DNA of 64,000 nt from Selenomonas timonae (GTDB lineage Bacteria; Bacillota; Negativicutes; Selenomonadales; Selenomonadaceae), in assembly GCF_014250475.1 (NCBI RefSeq), contig NZ_CP060204.1, positions 310,001 to 374,000 of the forward strand, in the 5' to 3' direction. This document shows, in pieces, positions 34,551 to 43,131 of the stretch. The notes below the pieces were generated by a model. That model made no database searches. It saw nothing but the letters and a program-made list of their open reading frames with translations, and had not been told where the DNA came from. Made by a program: the position numbers and the translations under genes. Numbering within the stretch: the first letter of the stretch is position 1; each line of letters starts with the position of its first letter.

Positions 34551-35450
34551 TTATTGCAGAATCTCAGCGACACGTTCCTCAATCTCCCGATCAATCTCAT
34601 CTAGGAATGCGAAGCGCCTCCGATAGACGGCACGCTTACGTGTCGGTACTTCCTCCATCGTCTTGCGCGGGAGTGTGAGCGGCAATTCGTAGAAGCGCTC
34701 ATCCTCCGTCTTCCAACCACCCGCCTCCTCCCAGAATGCGCCGAAGTCGGTCTTCAGCTTACGGTCACGGCGGATGTGATTGTTCGCGTAGTAGCCCGCA
34801 TTCGAGACGGCGAGGATGCGCTGTATGCCGAGCGCACGTGCAACCGCCTGCGTCATGTAGAGAATGAGGTTTTTCGTGCGGAAACGATGGGCACGCTTCG
34901 TCATCTCGCGGACGAAGTCCTGCGCATCCTCGGTATTTGGTCCCTGCATGGCACCGATCACGAGCGTCGGCACATGATCCCGCTGCTCGATCCAAAAGAT
35001 AATCTGGTAGAGTGGCGTCCCATTCACAGCCATAATAACGGAGAGCAGCCCCTCCTTGCGCTGTCCCGGCTCGAGTTTCAGACAGGCAGTCCACTCTATA
35101 TCCGTCTCCGGTGAACGCCAGATCTCGCGTGGACGGTCGAGTGCGAGATCGACAAAATCCGCAGGCTTCAGACGTGCTTCAAGAAAGGCATAATGCTCCT
35201 TGATGAGTGCAATCCGCGTGCGCACGGTCGAACCTGCATAAAAAAAGGCGCGCGTCGCCTGCTCCATGGGAAACGGGTTGCGCTCGTAGACGGCGCGCCG
35301 TGCTCCCGTCTCCTGAAAGAACTCATACAGCTCGCGCAGCTGTTTTCTATGCAGGAGTCCGCGCACCATAAAGACGAGCGCACGGTGGCGCTCGCGTGGA
35401 TTTTCAAACCGATAGGCACGGTGTGCGACAGCGCGAATCTCAGCAAGCAT
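34551..35450 (-). CDS. VirK/YbjX-like DUF535 protein
   Basis: 299 aa. The C-terminal half (IIFWIEQRDHVPTLVIGAMQ, LILYMTQAVARALGIQRIL and VSNAGYYANNHIRRDRKLK) matches DUF535. Such genes often lie with LPS or surface genes; VirK in Shigella aids surface protein localisation, but the biochemical role is unknown. The ATG at 35450 follows TGGAG by 7 bases and is 14 bases after the glycosyltransferase stop. It is the last gene of the LPS cluster. Confidence 0.85.
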   Translation of the reverse strand: MLAEIRAVAHRAYRFENPRERHRALVFMVRGLLHRKQLRELYEFFQETGARRAVYERNPFPMEQATRAFFYAGSTVRTRIALIKEHYAFLEARLKPADFVDLALDRPREIWRSPETDIEWTACLKLEPGQRKEGLLSVIMAVNGTPLYQIIFWIEQRDHVPTLVIGAMQGPNTEDAQDFVREMTKRAHRFRTKNLILYMTQAVARALGIQRILAVSNAGYYANNHIRRDRKLKTDFGAFWEEAGGWKTEDERFYELPLTLPRKTMEEVPTRKRAVYRRRFAFLDEIDREIEERVAEILQ

Positions 35451-35464
35451 AGACGAACTCCATT

Positions 35465-36610
35465 TCAATTTCTCTCTGTAAGGATCGCCGCAATCTGTGC
35501 AACAAATTGCATGGGCGCATAGCAACGTGCGGCAGCTGCCAGCGCTGTATGCCACTGCGGCGCAAGGCTGTCATATTCGTTGATGAAATGCTCCAACGCG
35601 CCGCCAAGCGCCGCAAGGTCGCCGCTCGGAAATGTCACGCCGACAGGGAAGCGCTCGAAGACCTCGGGATTCATATCATCGCTCGTGAGCACAGGTTTCT
35701 GAAAGCCGATCGCCGTGAAGAGCATCGCACCCCAATGATAGCGATAGCGCGGCGCAGAGTACGGCAGGAGAAGCGCATCCACCTCTGCAATCGCGCGCTG
35801 CCACTCTGGGCCGATCAGCCCGCGATGCAGGAAGGTGATGCCCTGCCCCTCGTAGGCTGCAATGATGCGCTCAAACTCTGCCGCATCCTCCTCGTGCATT
35901 GTTGATCCTTGGACAAGGAGGCGCACAGGACGCGTATAGTGCCCTGCGAGGTAGACCTTCAGGAGATCCTCAAGTCTCTTCTCCCTGCGGAACTGCCCGA
36001 AGAAGCCGATGGTGAGCGTATCGTCCGCACCGACAGGCGGACGGAGCTGTACATCTATATCTCGCGGAATGAAGGTCGGCGGAGGAATGAGGCGGACATT
36101 CGCCCGATGCTCTCCGAAAATCGTATCACCAAACGTAAGCACGACAGAGCGGATATTCGAGAACTCTGCCAGCGCATCCGCAGCACCGAGGAATCTCGGA
36201 GCCTCGCTCGGGTTGATTCCATGCTGGATGAACAGCACAGGCACAGGTGAGCGGCGCAGCACGCTCTGACGCAGTGCACGTAGATACCGATAAGTCGATG
36301 TTGGAACGATGAGCGCATCGAATGCCCCTTTCTCCGCTGCCTCATAGAGTGCGCGATACCATCCGAACCGGCGGCGCTCGCGCTGCACAGAGAGAAACAG
36401 CTTCCGGATTCCGCGTGCATTTGTATAGAGGACGGGTGCGCCGGGAAGGTGATACACAGGCACATGATAGTCCATGCCAAAACGAAAGACCTCGGGCACG
36501 TAGAATATGACCTCATGTCCGAGCGCTTTCAGCTCCTCCACAAGAATGCGGTCAAAATCCACCTCATGTCCGCCGGGCGTCATGATGTTTTCAAAGATGG
36601 CAATCTTCAT
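35465..36610 (-). CDS. Glycosyltransferase, GT4-like
   Basis: 381 aa, GT-B fold. The N-terminal domain begins MKIAIFENIMTPGGHEVDFD with the Gly-rich acceptor loop. The C-terminal nucleotide-sugar domain shows LTIGFFGQFRREKRLEDLL and LLPYSAPRYRYHWGAMLFTA, where the usual E-x7-E segment is altered. It probably adds a sugar to LPS core or O-antigen, in keeping with its neighbours. The start at 36610 is favoured over 36622 because the family N-terminus begins there. Confidence 0.8.
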   Translation of the reverse strand: MKIAIFENIMTPGGHEVDFDRILVEELKALGHEVIFYVPEVFRFGMDYHVPVYHLPGAPVLYTNARGIRKLFLSVQRERRRFGWYRALYEAAEKGAFDALIVPTSTYRYLRALRQSVLRRSPVPVLFIQHGINPSEAPRFLGAADALAEFSNIRSVVLTFGDTIFGEHRANVRLIPPPTFIPRDIDVQLRPPVGADDTLTIGFFGQFRREKRLEDLLKVYLAGHYTRPVRLLVQGSTMHEEDAAEFERIIAAYEGQGITFLHRGLIGPEWQRAIAEVDALLLPYSAPRYRYHWGAMLFTAIGFQKPVLTSDDMNPEVFERFPVGVTFPSGDLAALGGALEHFINEYDSLAPQWHTALAAAARCYAPMQFVAQIAAILTERN

Positions 36611-36648
36611 GTATTCACCCACATTGAGTCAATATACTATCGTATCGG

Positions 36649-37854
36649 TTAGCGAGAGAATCTCCGCGCCCCCTCATTCAGCTGCAGCCATTGGAGACAC
36701 AGCCCCATGAGGAGCCAGTGCAGCTTCATCACGGCAGAGTTCCCCATATTGTACTCGGTCAGCCCCTGCAAAATCAGACCAAGGAGAATTGCAGGGATGA
36801 GCAGCGCTGCGATCTCGTGCGTCGCCAACCATGTACGAAAGCCATAGGACAGACACGTCCACCACCAGAAGAGGAGTGCCGCAAGACCAATGATCCCGCA
36901 CTCCGCGAGCATATGCATAACATTGCTGTGTGCATGCTCCAGATAAGGCTCCTTTGCCTCCGGCAGGATATACTGCCCCTGATACGCCTCCTTGAATCCC
37001 GCGAAACCGATTCCGAACACAGGATGATCCGCAAACATATGAGCTGCGCTCGTCCAGAGGAGGAAACGCTCCGAGTTGCTCTGCATCTTCGTATCGCCGA
37101 TCGTTGCAAATCGCGAGGAGAGGGCAGGCGAGGCGGCAAAGATCCCCGCAAAGATGAGTGCGCCGATCGCCGTGCCGACGAGCAGTTTCTTCCTATCACG
37201 GATGAGGAACGCTGCACAAATGAACGTTGCAATCGGAACGGCAAGCCACGCGCCGCGCGTTCCATTGAAGAGGAGCGCCATACAGCCGATCACAAGCGTA
37301 ACTGCCGCCAGAATCCGATAGCGCATATCGAGCCGCCCGCTTAGGAGGAGCAGAACGAGCACGGGGAGCAGCATGGAGAGAAAACCGCCCACTGACATGT
37401 AAATAGAAAACCCCGATGCCCTATAGTTCCCCTGCACAAGCCCCTGAAAAATGACCGCCAAATCATTGATGAAAAACGAGATGCCAACGCACACACCGAT
37501 GAATGCCAGCTGCCGCTTTTCCCAGATCATCAGCATCACAGCGTACAGCGCGAGCATACGATAGCCATAGTAGTCACCAAAGAACCGAAGACTGCGCGAA
37601 ATATCCGTAGAAAAGCATGAGGAGAGGATGACAGCCCCCATCAGGATCAAAAGAGCTATTCCGATGTGTCCGTCCGGCAGTGCATTTTTCCAATCATCGT
37701 GTTTGCGCCAGAGACGGAATAGAACAAGGGCGGTGAGTGTCCCAAGGAAAATATTTGCAATCGCAATCGAGATATTGCTGAATAGTGCAAAACCACAGAG
37801 CAGATAAAATGCCCATGTGTGAATCCGTTCGATGCTGATTTCATTCAGCCGCAT
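36649..37854 (-). CDS. O-antigen ligase/polymerase-like membrane protein
   Basis: 401 aa with about eleven membrane helices. A large periplasmic loop carries EPYLEHAHSNVMHMLAECG, containing the H-x-x-N pattern of the Wzy_C/WaaL family. It should join O-antigen or other polysaccharide to lipid A-core at the outer face of the inner membrane. The ATG at 37854 is chosen (GGAGGG 8 bases upstream). It lies between two glycosyltransferases. Confidence 0.85.
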   Translation of the reverse strand: MRLNEISIERIHTWAFYLLCGFALFSNISIAIANIFLGTLTALVLFRLWRKHDDWKNALPDGHIGIALLILMGAVILSSCFSTDISRSLRFFGDYYGYRMLALYAVMLMIWEKRQLAFIGVCVGISFFINDLAVIFQGLVQGNYRASGFSIYMSVGGFLSMLLPVLVLLLLSGRLDMRYRILAAVTLVIGCMALLFNGTRGAWLAVPIATFICAAFLIRDRKKLLVGTAIGALIFAGIFAASPALSSRFATIGDTKMQSNSERFLLWTSAAHMFADHPVFGIGFAGFKEAYQGQYILPEAKEPYLEHAHSNVMHMLAECGIIGLAALLFWWWTCLSYGFRTWLATHEIAALLIPAILLGLILQGLTEYNMGNSAVMKLHWLLMGLCLQWLQLNEGARRFSR

Positions 37855-37879
37855 AGCCATATCCCTCCAAAACATTTCT

Positions 37880-38647
37880 TCAATCTGCCTCGTTTGTATC
37901 AACGCACGTTTCTTTGCCCAAATAATATAGTTTCACATATTTCACCATCGTATAGAATCCGTGGAACATCCCAAGGATAAATCCGAGCCGTCCGTCGAGA
38001 AAACCGCGTTGAAGGATGTAAAATCGAAAGAACGCAAACGGCGGATCGAGGAGAACCTTTAGGAAGGATGCATGCTTTCCATCGTTGTACTGCCGCTCTG
38101 CCATCAGTGTCGTATACTGGTTGAATTTCTGAAAATAGCGATCCCAGTCTGTATAGGTATAGTGCAGGAGGCTGGCGCGAAGACGCCGCACGGGCAGGCC
38201 GGACACAGGCCGCTCATGCACAAGCCCCTCCCAGCGCACGGAATCGCGCGGAAAGAAGCGGCAGGGATAGTCGGGGCGATGCGCACCGTAGTGCATCTCC
38301 TGACCGAAGGCGACATTGATACGCTTGATTTCGTACGCAGCGCGTGCATCCTCCGTCATCACACGGCGCAGTTCCTCCTCCGCGCCCTCGTTCACACGCT
38401 CATCTGCATCTACATAAAGCACCCAGTCCGCATCCGTCTGCGTGAGAGCAAAGTTACGCTGCCCCGCAAAATCGCCCGCCAAGGGATGTGTAATCACGCG
38501 CGCTCCCGCTGCACGCGCGAGCTCCGCCGTGCGATCCGTACTCTCGTCGTCAATGACGAGAATCTCATCGGCAAACGAGGCGCTCCGAATGCACGCCTCG
38601 ATGTGCCGCTCCTCATTGTGCGTGAGAATGATAACGGCAAGTTTCAC
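37880..38647 (-). CDS. Family 2 glycosyltransferase, LPS core WaaE/LgtF-like
   Basis: 255 aa, GT-A fold. MKLAVIILTHNEERHIEAC, the EILVIDDESTDRT stretch and VLYVDADERVNEGAEEEL (DxD) match the WaaE/KdtX group that transfers glucose to the LPS inner core. YYCR-type HYGAHRPDYPCRFFPRD and the C-terminal LDGRLGFILGMFHGFYTMVKY fit this subfamily. It lies just after the AT-rich ATPase-nuclease insertion (15-base gap). Confidence 0.9.
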   Translation of the reverse strand: MKLAVIILTHNEERHIEACIRSASFADEILVIDDESTDRTAELARAAGARVITHPLAGDFAGQRNFALTQTDADWVLYVDADERVNEGAEEELRRVMTEDARAAYEIKRINVAFGQEMHYGAHRPDYPCRFFPRDSVRWEGLVHERPVSGLPVRRLRASLLHYTYTDWDRYFQKFNQYTTLMAERQYNDGKHASFLKVLLDPPFAFFRFYILQRGFLDGRLGFILGMFHGFYTMVKYVKLYYLGKETCVDTNEAD

Positions 38648-38662
38648 ATGAGCACCTCCGAT

Positions 38663-39331
38663 CTATGTAACGCCTTGTTCCTGTAAATACTGTTCAAACT
38701 CTGACTGATTCATTGTATACACCTGACGAAACAGATAGCCCTTGAAGCGATCCAGACCGAAGAGGATGATGCTCCTTTTCCCCAATGCTCTGAATGCTTT
38801 ATAGATTGCCGTTCGTGATTTCGCGTTTTGAGGGTTCTGCCGCTTCGATGCCTCTTCAAGTTTTGAAAATTGAACACCTTGTCGCTCCAGACCTTTTTTC
38901 GTATGAGGCGTATGATGTTCTTCATCATATTTATCTGCATTATAGACCAGTATATAGTCCATATGCTCCCGTGTATAGGAGATGTTCTGCTTGAAATCCG
39001 GACGACAATACGAAAGATCAAATTTATCATCGAGGAGCAAAAGCAGACTGTCGTACAGCTTGAAAACGATCTCGTTATTTTCGACTGGTCCGATCTTCCC
39101 ATTCTTGAACTCGATGAAAACGACATGGTTGTCATCCAGCCATAGTGCATCATTGGAGCAGGGTGTCTGTGTCAGTTTCGGCAGGTGGTTCTCGACATAC
39201 CAATCTTTCAACCCGTCAAAGTCAAAAACCGTCAACGTGCTGTTGCACATATACTCTTTCTGCGTTTTATCAGAGGAAGTCTCATGTAGCGTGGCACGAT
39301 GTTCTTGCAAATATGAGGGCATTTTGTCCAT
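38663..39331 (-). CDS. Predicted PD-(D/E)XK-type nuclease, partner of the ATPase
   Basis: About 222 aa, no recognised family. The segment CSNDALWLDDNHVVFIEFKN (residues about 58-77) has Asp61 and the E-F-K of the PD-(D/E)XK motif in a predicted strand pair, followed by a helix NEIVFKLYDSLLLL, as in restriction-type nucleases. It overlaps the ATPase stop codon when the TTG at 39340 is used; the ATG at 39331 is shown. The DNA is clearly more AT-rich than the flanking LPS genes, as is the ATPase gene. Nuclease function is inferred from the motif only. Confidence 0.6.
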   Translation of the reverse strand: MDKMPSYLQEHRATLHETSSDKTQKEYMCNSTLTVFDFDGLKDWYVENHLPKLTQTPCSNDALWLDDNHVVFIEFKNGKIGPVENNEIVFKLYDSLLLLLDDKFDLSYCRPDFKQNISYTREHMDYILVYNADKYDEEHHTPHTKKGLERQGVQFSKLEEASKRQNPQNAKSRTAIYKAFRALGKRSIILFGLDRFKGYLFRQVYTMNQSEFEQYLQEQGVT

Positions 39332-39336
39332 AGCCT

Positions 39337-40605
39337 TCAATGCCTCATTTGGAGTTCTGCGCGAAGATTTTCCAATGCCTGTACGGGATTTGACATCTTC
39401 TCATAGATTTTGTCAATTTCATTGGAAACATCACGGAACATGACTTGCTTACCATCATTCTCAGAAAGATAATAATGTGCCTTTTCTCCAATTTCATGTT
39501 TGCATGCATATAACTCAATAGCATCAAGGAAAAAGGGGCTGTGCGTCGTCAGGAGTATTGTCAAATCAAACTCTCGTTGGAGCAGGACAAGGACTTCGGC
39601 ATAACGCATCTGCCATTCAGGATGCAGATGAATTTCCGGCTCATCGAGAATGAGTACTCCCTTTTGATGCAGTGTGCCATTCTCCAACAAACGCTTCAGA
39701 ATGGCAAACGATTTGATGCCGGCTGACCAGTTTTCTACGTTGAGTACACCGTCTTGATCGTCCAGTTCCAAAGCAAAACGCCTTCTCTGACGTACAATGT
39801 TGCCAGGCACAATCTGCTGAAACAGAGAAAGTATTTCAGCAAGTTTCCTTTTGATTTCAAGTCCTTCAATGACACCCGGACGCCCATCTGTTTCCAAATA
39901 TCTGAGCAAGCCTTCTCTCGAGGGATTATTGTCTATCCCGAATTCCGAAAGGCTCACCTGAAAACACTGGTCTATCAGAAAAGGATCATCCACATAAATA
40001 GCGTCTTCAAGCAACTCTATGTCGCTCTTATAATTTTCGCATTCGTTTAACCAAAAGAAAATATCTTTCGATTTTCCTTGCACATATATGGATACACGAG
40101 CCTCGTCATCATCATGGACTGAATTGATCTGTCCTGCAAACATATCAGAAAAGCCATTGCCAACAAGGGATTTTTCTATCTCATCATCAGAAGGAGTCCA
40201 TGCGTTTTCAATCACATCTCTAAGTTCTTGCTTGTTTTCCTCTGATAGCTCTAGCTGTAGTTCTTCCTTGATATTACGGAGCAGAATTTCATACCATGAC
40301 TGTACAGGATTGTCTATTTCATCAAGTCCATGAAATAGAGCAGACCACCGCCCTGTCTCTACGTACCGAAGAAAACGATACTGCTCAACCTCACGCCTAA
40401 ATAAAACAGAAAAAAAGTTTCTTATCACTTCTTTTCTTTCCTCAAGAACCTGCTGAGGCATATTCCGCAACGAATGAAACAGAGTAAACAGAACCTTGCC
40501 AATCGTACTCTTTCCCGTATTATTATCCCCGGCAATGACAGTCAGGCCATCAAAATGAATCTCTGCCTCTTTTATCTTTGCAAAATTCTTCAGTCTCAGC
40601 TTCAT
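39337..40605 (-). CDS. SMC/RecF-like AAA ATPase (AAA_15/AAA_21 type)
   Basis: 422 aa. Walker A GDNNTGKST at 26-34, an ABC-signature-like WSAGIKSF near 293, Walker B VLILDEPEIHLHPEW at about 317-331 and the H-loop LLTTHSPFFLDAIE near 352. The middle (about 50-280) is a helical insert. There is no TOPRIM nuclease domain, unlike OLD proteins. It belongs to the ATPase group found in PtuA, AriA and AbiL-type defence operons, always with a partner nuclease. The partner here is the next gene, overlapping by a few bases. Its low GC, unlike its neighbours, suggests transfer. Confidence 0.85.
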   Translation of the reverse strand: MKLRLKNFAKIKEAEIHFDGLTVIAGDNNTGKSTIGKVLFTLFHSLRNMPQQVLEERKEVIRNFFSVLFRREVEQYRFLRYVETGRWSALFHGLDEIDNPVQSWYEILLRNIKEELQLELSEENKQELRDVIENAWTPSDDEIEKSLVGNGFSDMFAGQINSVHDDDEARVSIYVQGKSKDIFFWLNECENYKSDIELLEDAIYVDDPFLIDQCFQVSLSEFGIDNNPSREGLLRYLETDGRPGVIEGLEIKRKLAEILSLFQQIVPGNIVRQRRRFALELDDQDGVLNVENWSAGIKSFAILKRLLENGTLHQKGVLILDEPEIHLHPEWQMRYAEVLVLLQREFDLTILLTTHSPFFLDAIELYACKHEIGEKAHYYLSENDGKQVMFRDVSNEIDKIYEKMSNPVQALENLRAELQMRH

Positions 40606-40623
40606 TTTATTTCCATCCGTTAT

Positions 40624-41130
40624 CTATGAGGTTTCAATCGTTGCTCTTATAAGCTCGCACAGACTTCCCCCCGTATACCGTACTCCCTTTACCCCCGCAT
40701 TTTCAGCAGCAGCAACATCACTCGCCGCATCGCCAAACATCCACGAGACGGCGGAGTCGATATTGTGCTCTCTGATCGCGCGCAGGATCATGCCGGGGGC
40801 GGGCTTGCGGCAGTCGCAGCTCTTCGCATAGGCAGGGAGCTTTCCCTCTGTATGATGGGGGCAGTAGTAGAATGCGTCGATATGTGCGCCATGCGCGGCA
40901 AGCTCCGCATTCATCCAGTCGTGAAGGCGGTGCATGGCAGCCTCATCATAGTAGCCGCGCGCAATGCCGCTCTGGTTCGTGACGACGATGACGAGATAGC
41001 CGTGTTCATTCGCCCAGCGAATCGCGTCGATTGCTCCCTCGATCCAGACGAATTTCTCAGGCTCGTGGAGGTAGTGCACGTCGACGTTGAGCGTGCCGTC
41101 ACGGTCGAAGAAGATCGCCTTATTCGGCAT
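40624..41130 (-). CDS. gmhB: D-glycero-beta-D-manno-heptose 1,7-bisphosphate 7-phosphatase
   Basis: 168 aa HAD phosphatase. FFDRDGTLNVDVHYLHEPEKF supplies the nucleophile and acid Asp, VTNQSGIARG the second motif, and the zinc loop CPHHTEGKLPAYAKSCDCRKP is typical of GmhB. It removes the 7-phosphate in ADP-heptose synthesis. It overlaps hldD by 11 bases, so the pathway genes are translationally coupled. Confidence 0.95.
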   Translation of the reverse strand: MPNKAIFFDRDGTLNVDVHYLHEPEKFVWIEGAIDAIRWANEHGYLVIVVTNQSGIARGYYDEAAMHRLHDWMNAELAAHGAHIDAFYYCPHHTEGKLPAYAKSCDCRKPAPGMILRAIREHNIDSAVSWMFGDAASDVAAAENAGVKGVRYTGGSLCELIRATIETS

Positions 41131-42091
41131 AGGAGAAGTACCCGCCCGCCGTCAGGAAGTCGCAGTAGTCCTTGACTGCCTCCTCCATCGGCGTGAAGCC
41201 GCCGTCATAGCCCGCCGCAAGGAGCGCAGTCGTATCTGCCTGCGTGTAGTTCTGATACTTGCCGCGCAGCACCTCGGGGAAGTCGCGATAGACGATTTTG
41301 CCCTTGCCGAGCGCAGCAATGACGGCACGCGCCGCCTCGTTGTAGCTGTGCGCGACGCCCGTGCCGCAGTTGTAGACGCCGCTCTCGCCGCCATTTTCGA
41401 AGAAATGGAGGTTGACGCGCACCACGTCGCCGACATAGACAAAGTCACGCCGCTGCTCGCCGTCCTCGAGTCCGTCCGTCCCGCGGAAGAGACGCGCCTC
41501 GCCCGTCTCCATGATCTGATGGTAGAGCTGGTAGAAGATGGATGCCATCTTTCCCTTGTGATGCTCCTGCGGACCGTAGACGTTGAAATATTTCAGCCCG
41601 ACGATGGGGCTGCGCGCCTCGGGAATGACCTGCCGCACATAGCGGTCGAACGCGAGCTTCGAGAATGCATAGGGATTGAGCGCATCCTCGCAGCGTCCGC
41701 CCTCGGTAAAGCCGTGCTTCCCGCCGCCGTAGGTCGAGGCGGAGGAGGCGTAGAAGAACGGGATGCGTGCCCCCATCGCAAAGTGCAGGAGCGCCTTGGA
41801 GTAGGAGTAGTTCACCTTCATCATGTAGTTGACATCATACTCCATCGTATCCGAGCACGCGCCCTCGTGGAAGATTGCGTCGATGTCCGTGCCGTCGAAG
41901 TCCCCCTCCTCGATGAGGTGGAGGAAGTCGTCCTTCTGCTGGTAGTCAATGAAATGCAGCCCGCGCAGGTTCTTGTAGTTCTCGCCGTCTGCAAGATCGT
42001 CGACGATGAGGATGTCCTTGTGCCCGCGCGCATTCAGCGCGTGGACGAGATTGCTGCCGATAAAGCCGGCACCACCGGTAACGATAATCAT
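41120..42091 (-). CDS. hldD: ADP-L-glycero-D-manno-heptose 6-epimerase
   Basis: 323 aa short-chain dehydrogenase-like enzyme. It begins MIIVTGGAGFIGSNLVHAL (NADP site) and carries the catalytic SSASTYGGG and NPYAFSKLAFD (Tyr, Lys) with KYFNVYGPQEHHKGKMASI for substrate. It makes ADP-L,D-heptose for the LPS core. It overlaps rfaE1 by 4 bases (ATGA) at one end and gmhB at the other. Confidence 0.96.
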   Translation of the reverse strand: MIIVTGGAGFIGSNLVHALNARGHKDILIVDDLADGENYKNLRGLHFIDYQQKDDFLHLIEEGDFDGTDIDAIFHEGACSDTMEYDVNYMMKVNYSYSKALLHFAMGARIPFFYASSASTYGGGKHGFTEGGRCEDALNPYAFSKLAFDRYVRQVIPEARSPIVGLKYFNVYGPQEHHKGKMASIFYQLYHQIMETGEARLFRGTDGLEDGEQRRDFVYVGDVVRVNLHFFENGGESGVYNCGTGVAHSYNEAARAVIAALGKGKIVYRDFPEVLRGKYQNYTQADTTALLAAGYDGGFTPMEEAVKDYCDFLTAGGYFSYAE

Positions 42092-43086
42092 GAATTTGCC
42101 CCCTCCTGACGGTCGAGCACCTGCAGCAGTTCTTCCCTGCTCACGGCATACGTTCCGAGTTTCGAGACGACAACGCTCGCCGCCAGATTTGCGAGATATG
42201 CCGCGTCTGCAGGCTTCAGTCCGCCTGCAAGCCCCAGCCCGAACACGGCGATGACCGTATCGCCCGCACCCGAGACATCAAAGACCTCCTGTGCCCGCGT
42301 TGGAACGTGGACAACTTCCTCATTGTGAATGAGGGAAAGCCCCTTCGAGGAGCGCGTAAGGACGACATTGCGAATGCCGAACTTGCGGATGGCATAGCGC
42401 GCCGCCTTTTCGACCTCGAAATCATCATTTTTAATTGGCTCGAGCATGATTTCATTGATCTCTTTGACATTCGGCGTGATGTAGTCGACATCGCGGTACT
42501 TTGCCCACTGCGCCCCCTTCGGGTCGACGATGACGGGCACGCCGTGATCATGCGCCGCGCGGATGATGTGCTGGCACGCAAACTCCGTGCACGCGCCCTT
42601 GCCATAGTCCGAGATGATGACACAGTCCATGCTCTCGTTCAGCTTTTTGTCGATGTAGTCGAGATACTGCTCCGCATACGCGCCGTCAATCGGGCTGGCG
42701 TCCTCGAAGTCGAGGCGGAGCATCTGCTGATGCCCGCCGATGATGCGGATCTTCGTCGTGGTCGGGCGATCCGTATGGACAAGCCCCGCATAGTCAATCC
42801 CGCGCGCGGCGAATTTCTCAAGGAGGCTCTTGCAGTGCGCATCATCGCCGACATAGCCCGCAATGCTCACATTCGTCCCGAGCAGCGCGAGGTTGTGTGC
42901 GACGTTCGCCGCACCGCCGAGGGTCTCGCGCGTCCCCGTCACATGTGTGATCGGCACAGGCGCCTCGGGCGAGATGCGCGTGACCTCGCCCGAGTAATAC
43001 TTATCGAGCATGACATCGCCGACGACGAGAATGTTGCTGCGTACACTCTTCTCCGCAACGGTTGCGCGGATCTTTGCCATATCCAT
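42088..43086 (-). CDS. rfaE1: Heptose 7-phosphate kinase, RfaE domain I (copy 1)
   Basis: 332 aa PfkB kinase. It starts NILVVGDVMLDKYYSGEVTRISPEAPVP-like, with GGAANVAHNLALLG and the catalytic [14 protein letters not shown]. It phosphorylates D-glycero-D-manno-heptose 7-phosphate at C1. TAGGAG is 7 bases before the ATG. A second PfkB gene of the same family is 3 kb upstream (45909-46907), while only one adenylyltransferase half (rfaE2) is present. Confidence 0.93.
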   Translation of the reverse strand: MDMAKIRATVAEKSVRSNILVVGDVMLDKYYSGEVTRISPEAPVPITHVTGTRETLGGAANVAHNLALLGTNVSIAGYVGDDAHCKSLLEKFAARGIDYAGLVHTDRPTTTKIRIIGGHQQMLRLDFEDASPIDGAYAEQYLDYIDKKLNESMDCVIISDYGKGACTEFACQHIIRAAHDHGVPVIVDPKGAQWAKYRDVDYITPNVKEINEIMLEPIKNDDFEVEKAARYAIRKFGIRNVVLTRSSKGLSLIHNEEVVHVPTRAQEVFDVSGAGDTVIAVFGLGLAGGLKPADAAYLANLAASVVVSKLGTYAVSREELLQVLDRQEGANS

Positions 43087-43131
43087 GAGAACGCTCCTAT
43101 CTTTTGTGGAAATCGAAAATCAATGCTTCCC

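Noticed and set aside
38663-40605. OLD-family nuclease or classical Septu/Gabija system
   Set aside because: The ATPase has no TOPRIM domain and the partner has neither HNH nor UvrD-helicase motifs, so it is reported as an unassigned pair.
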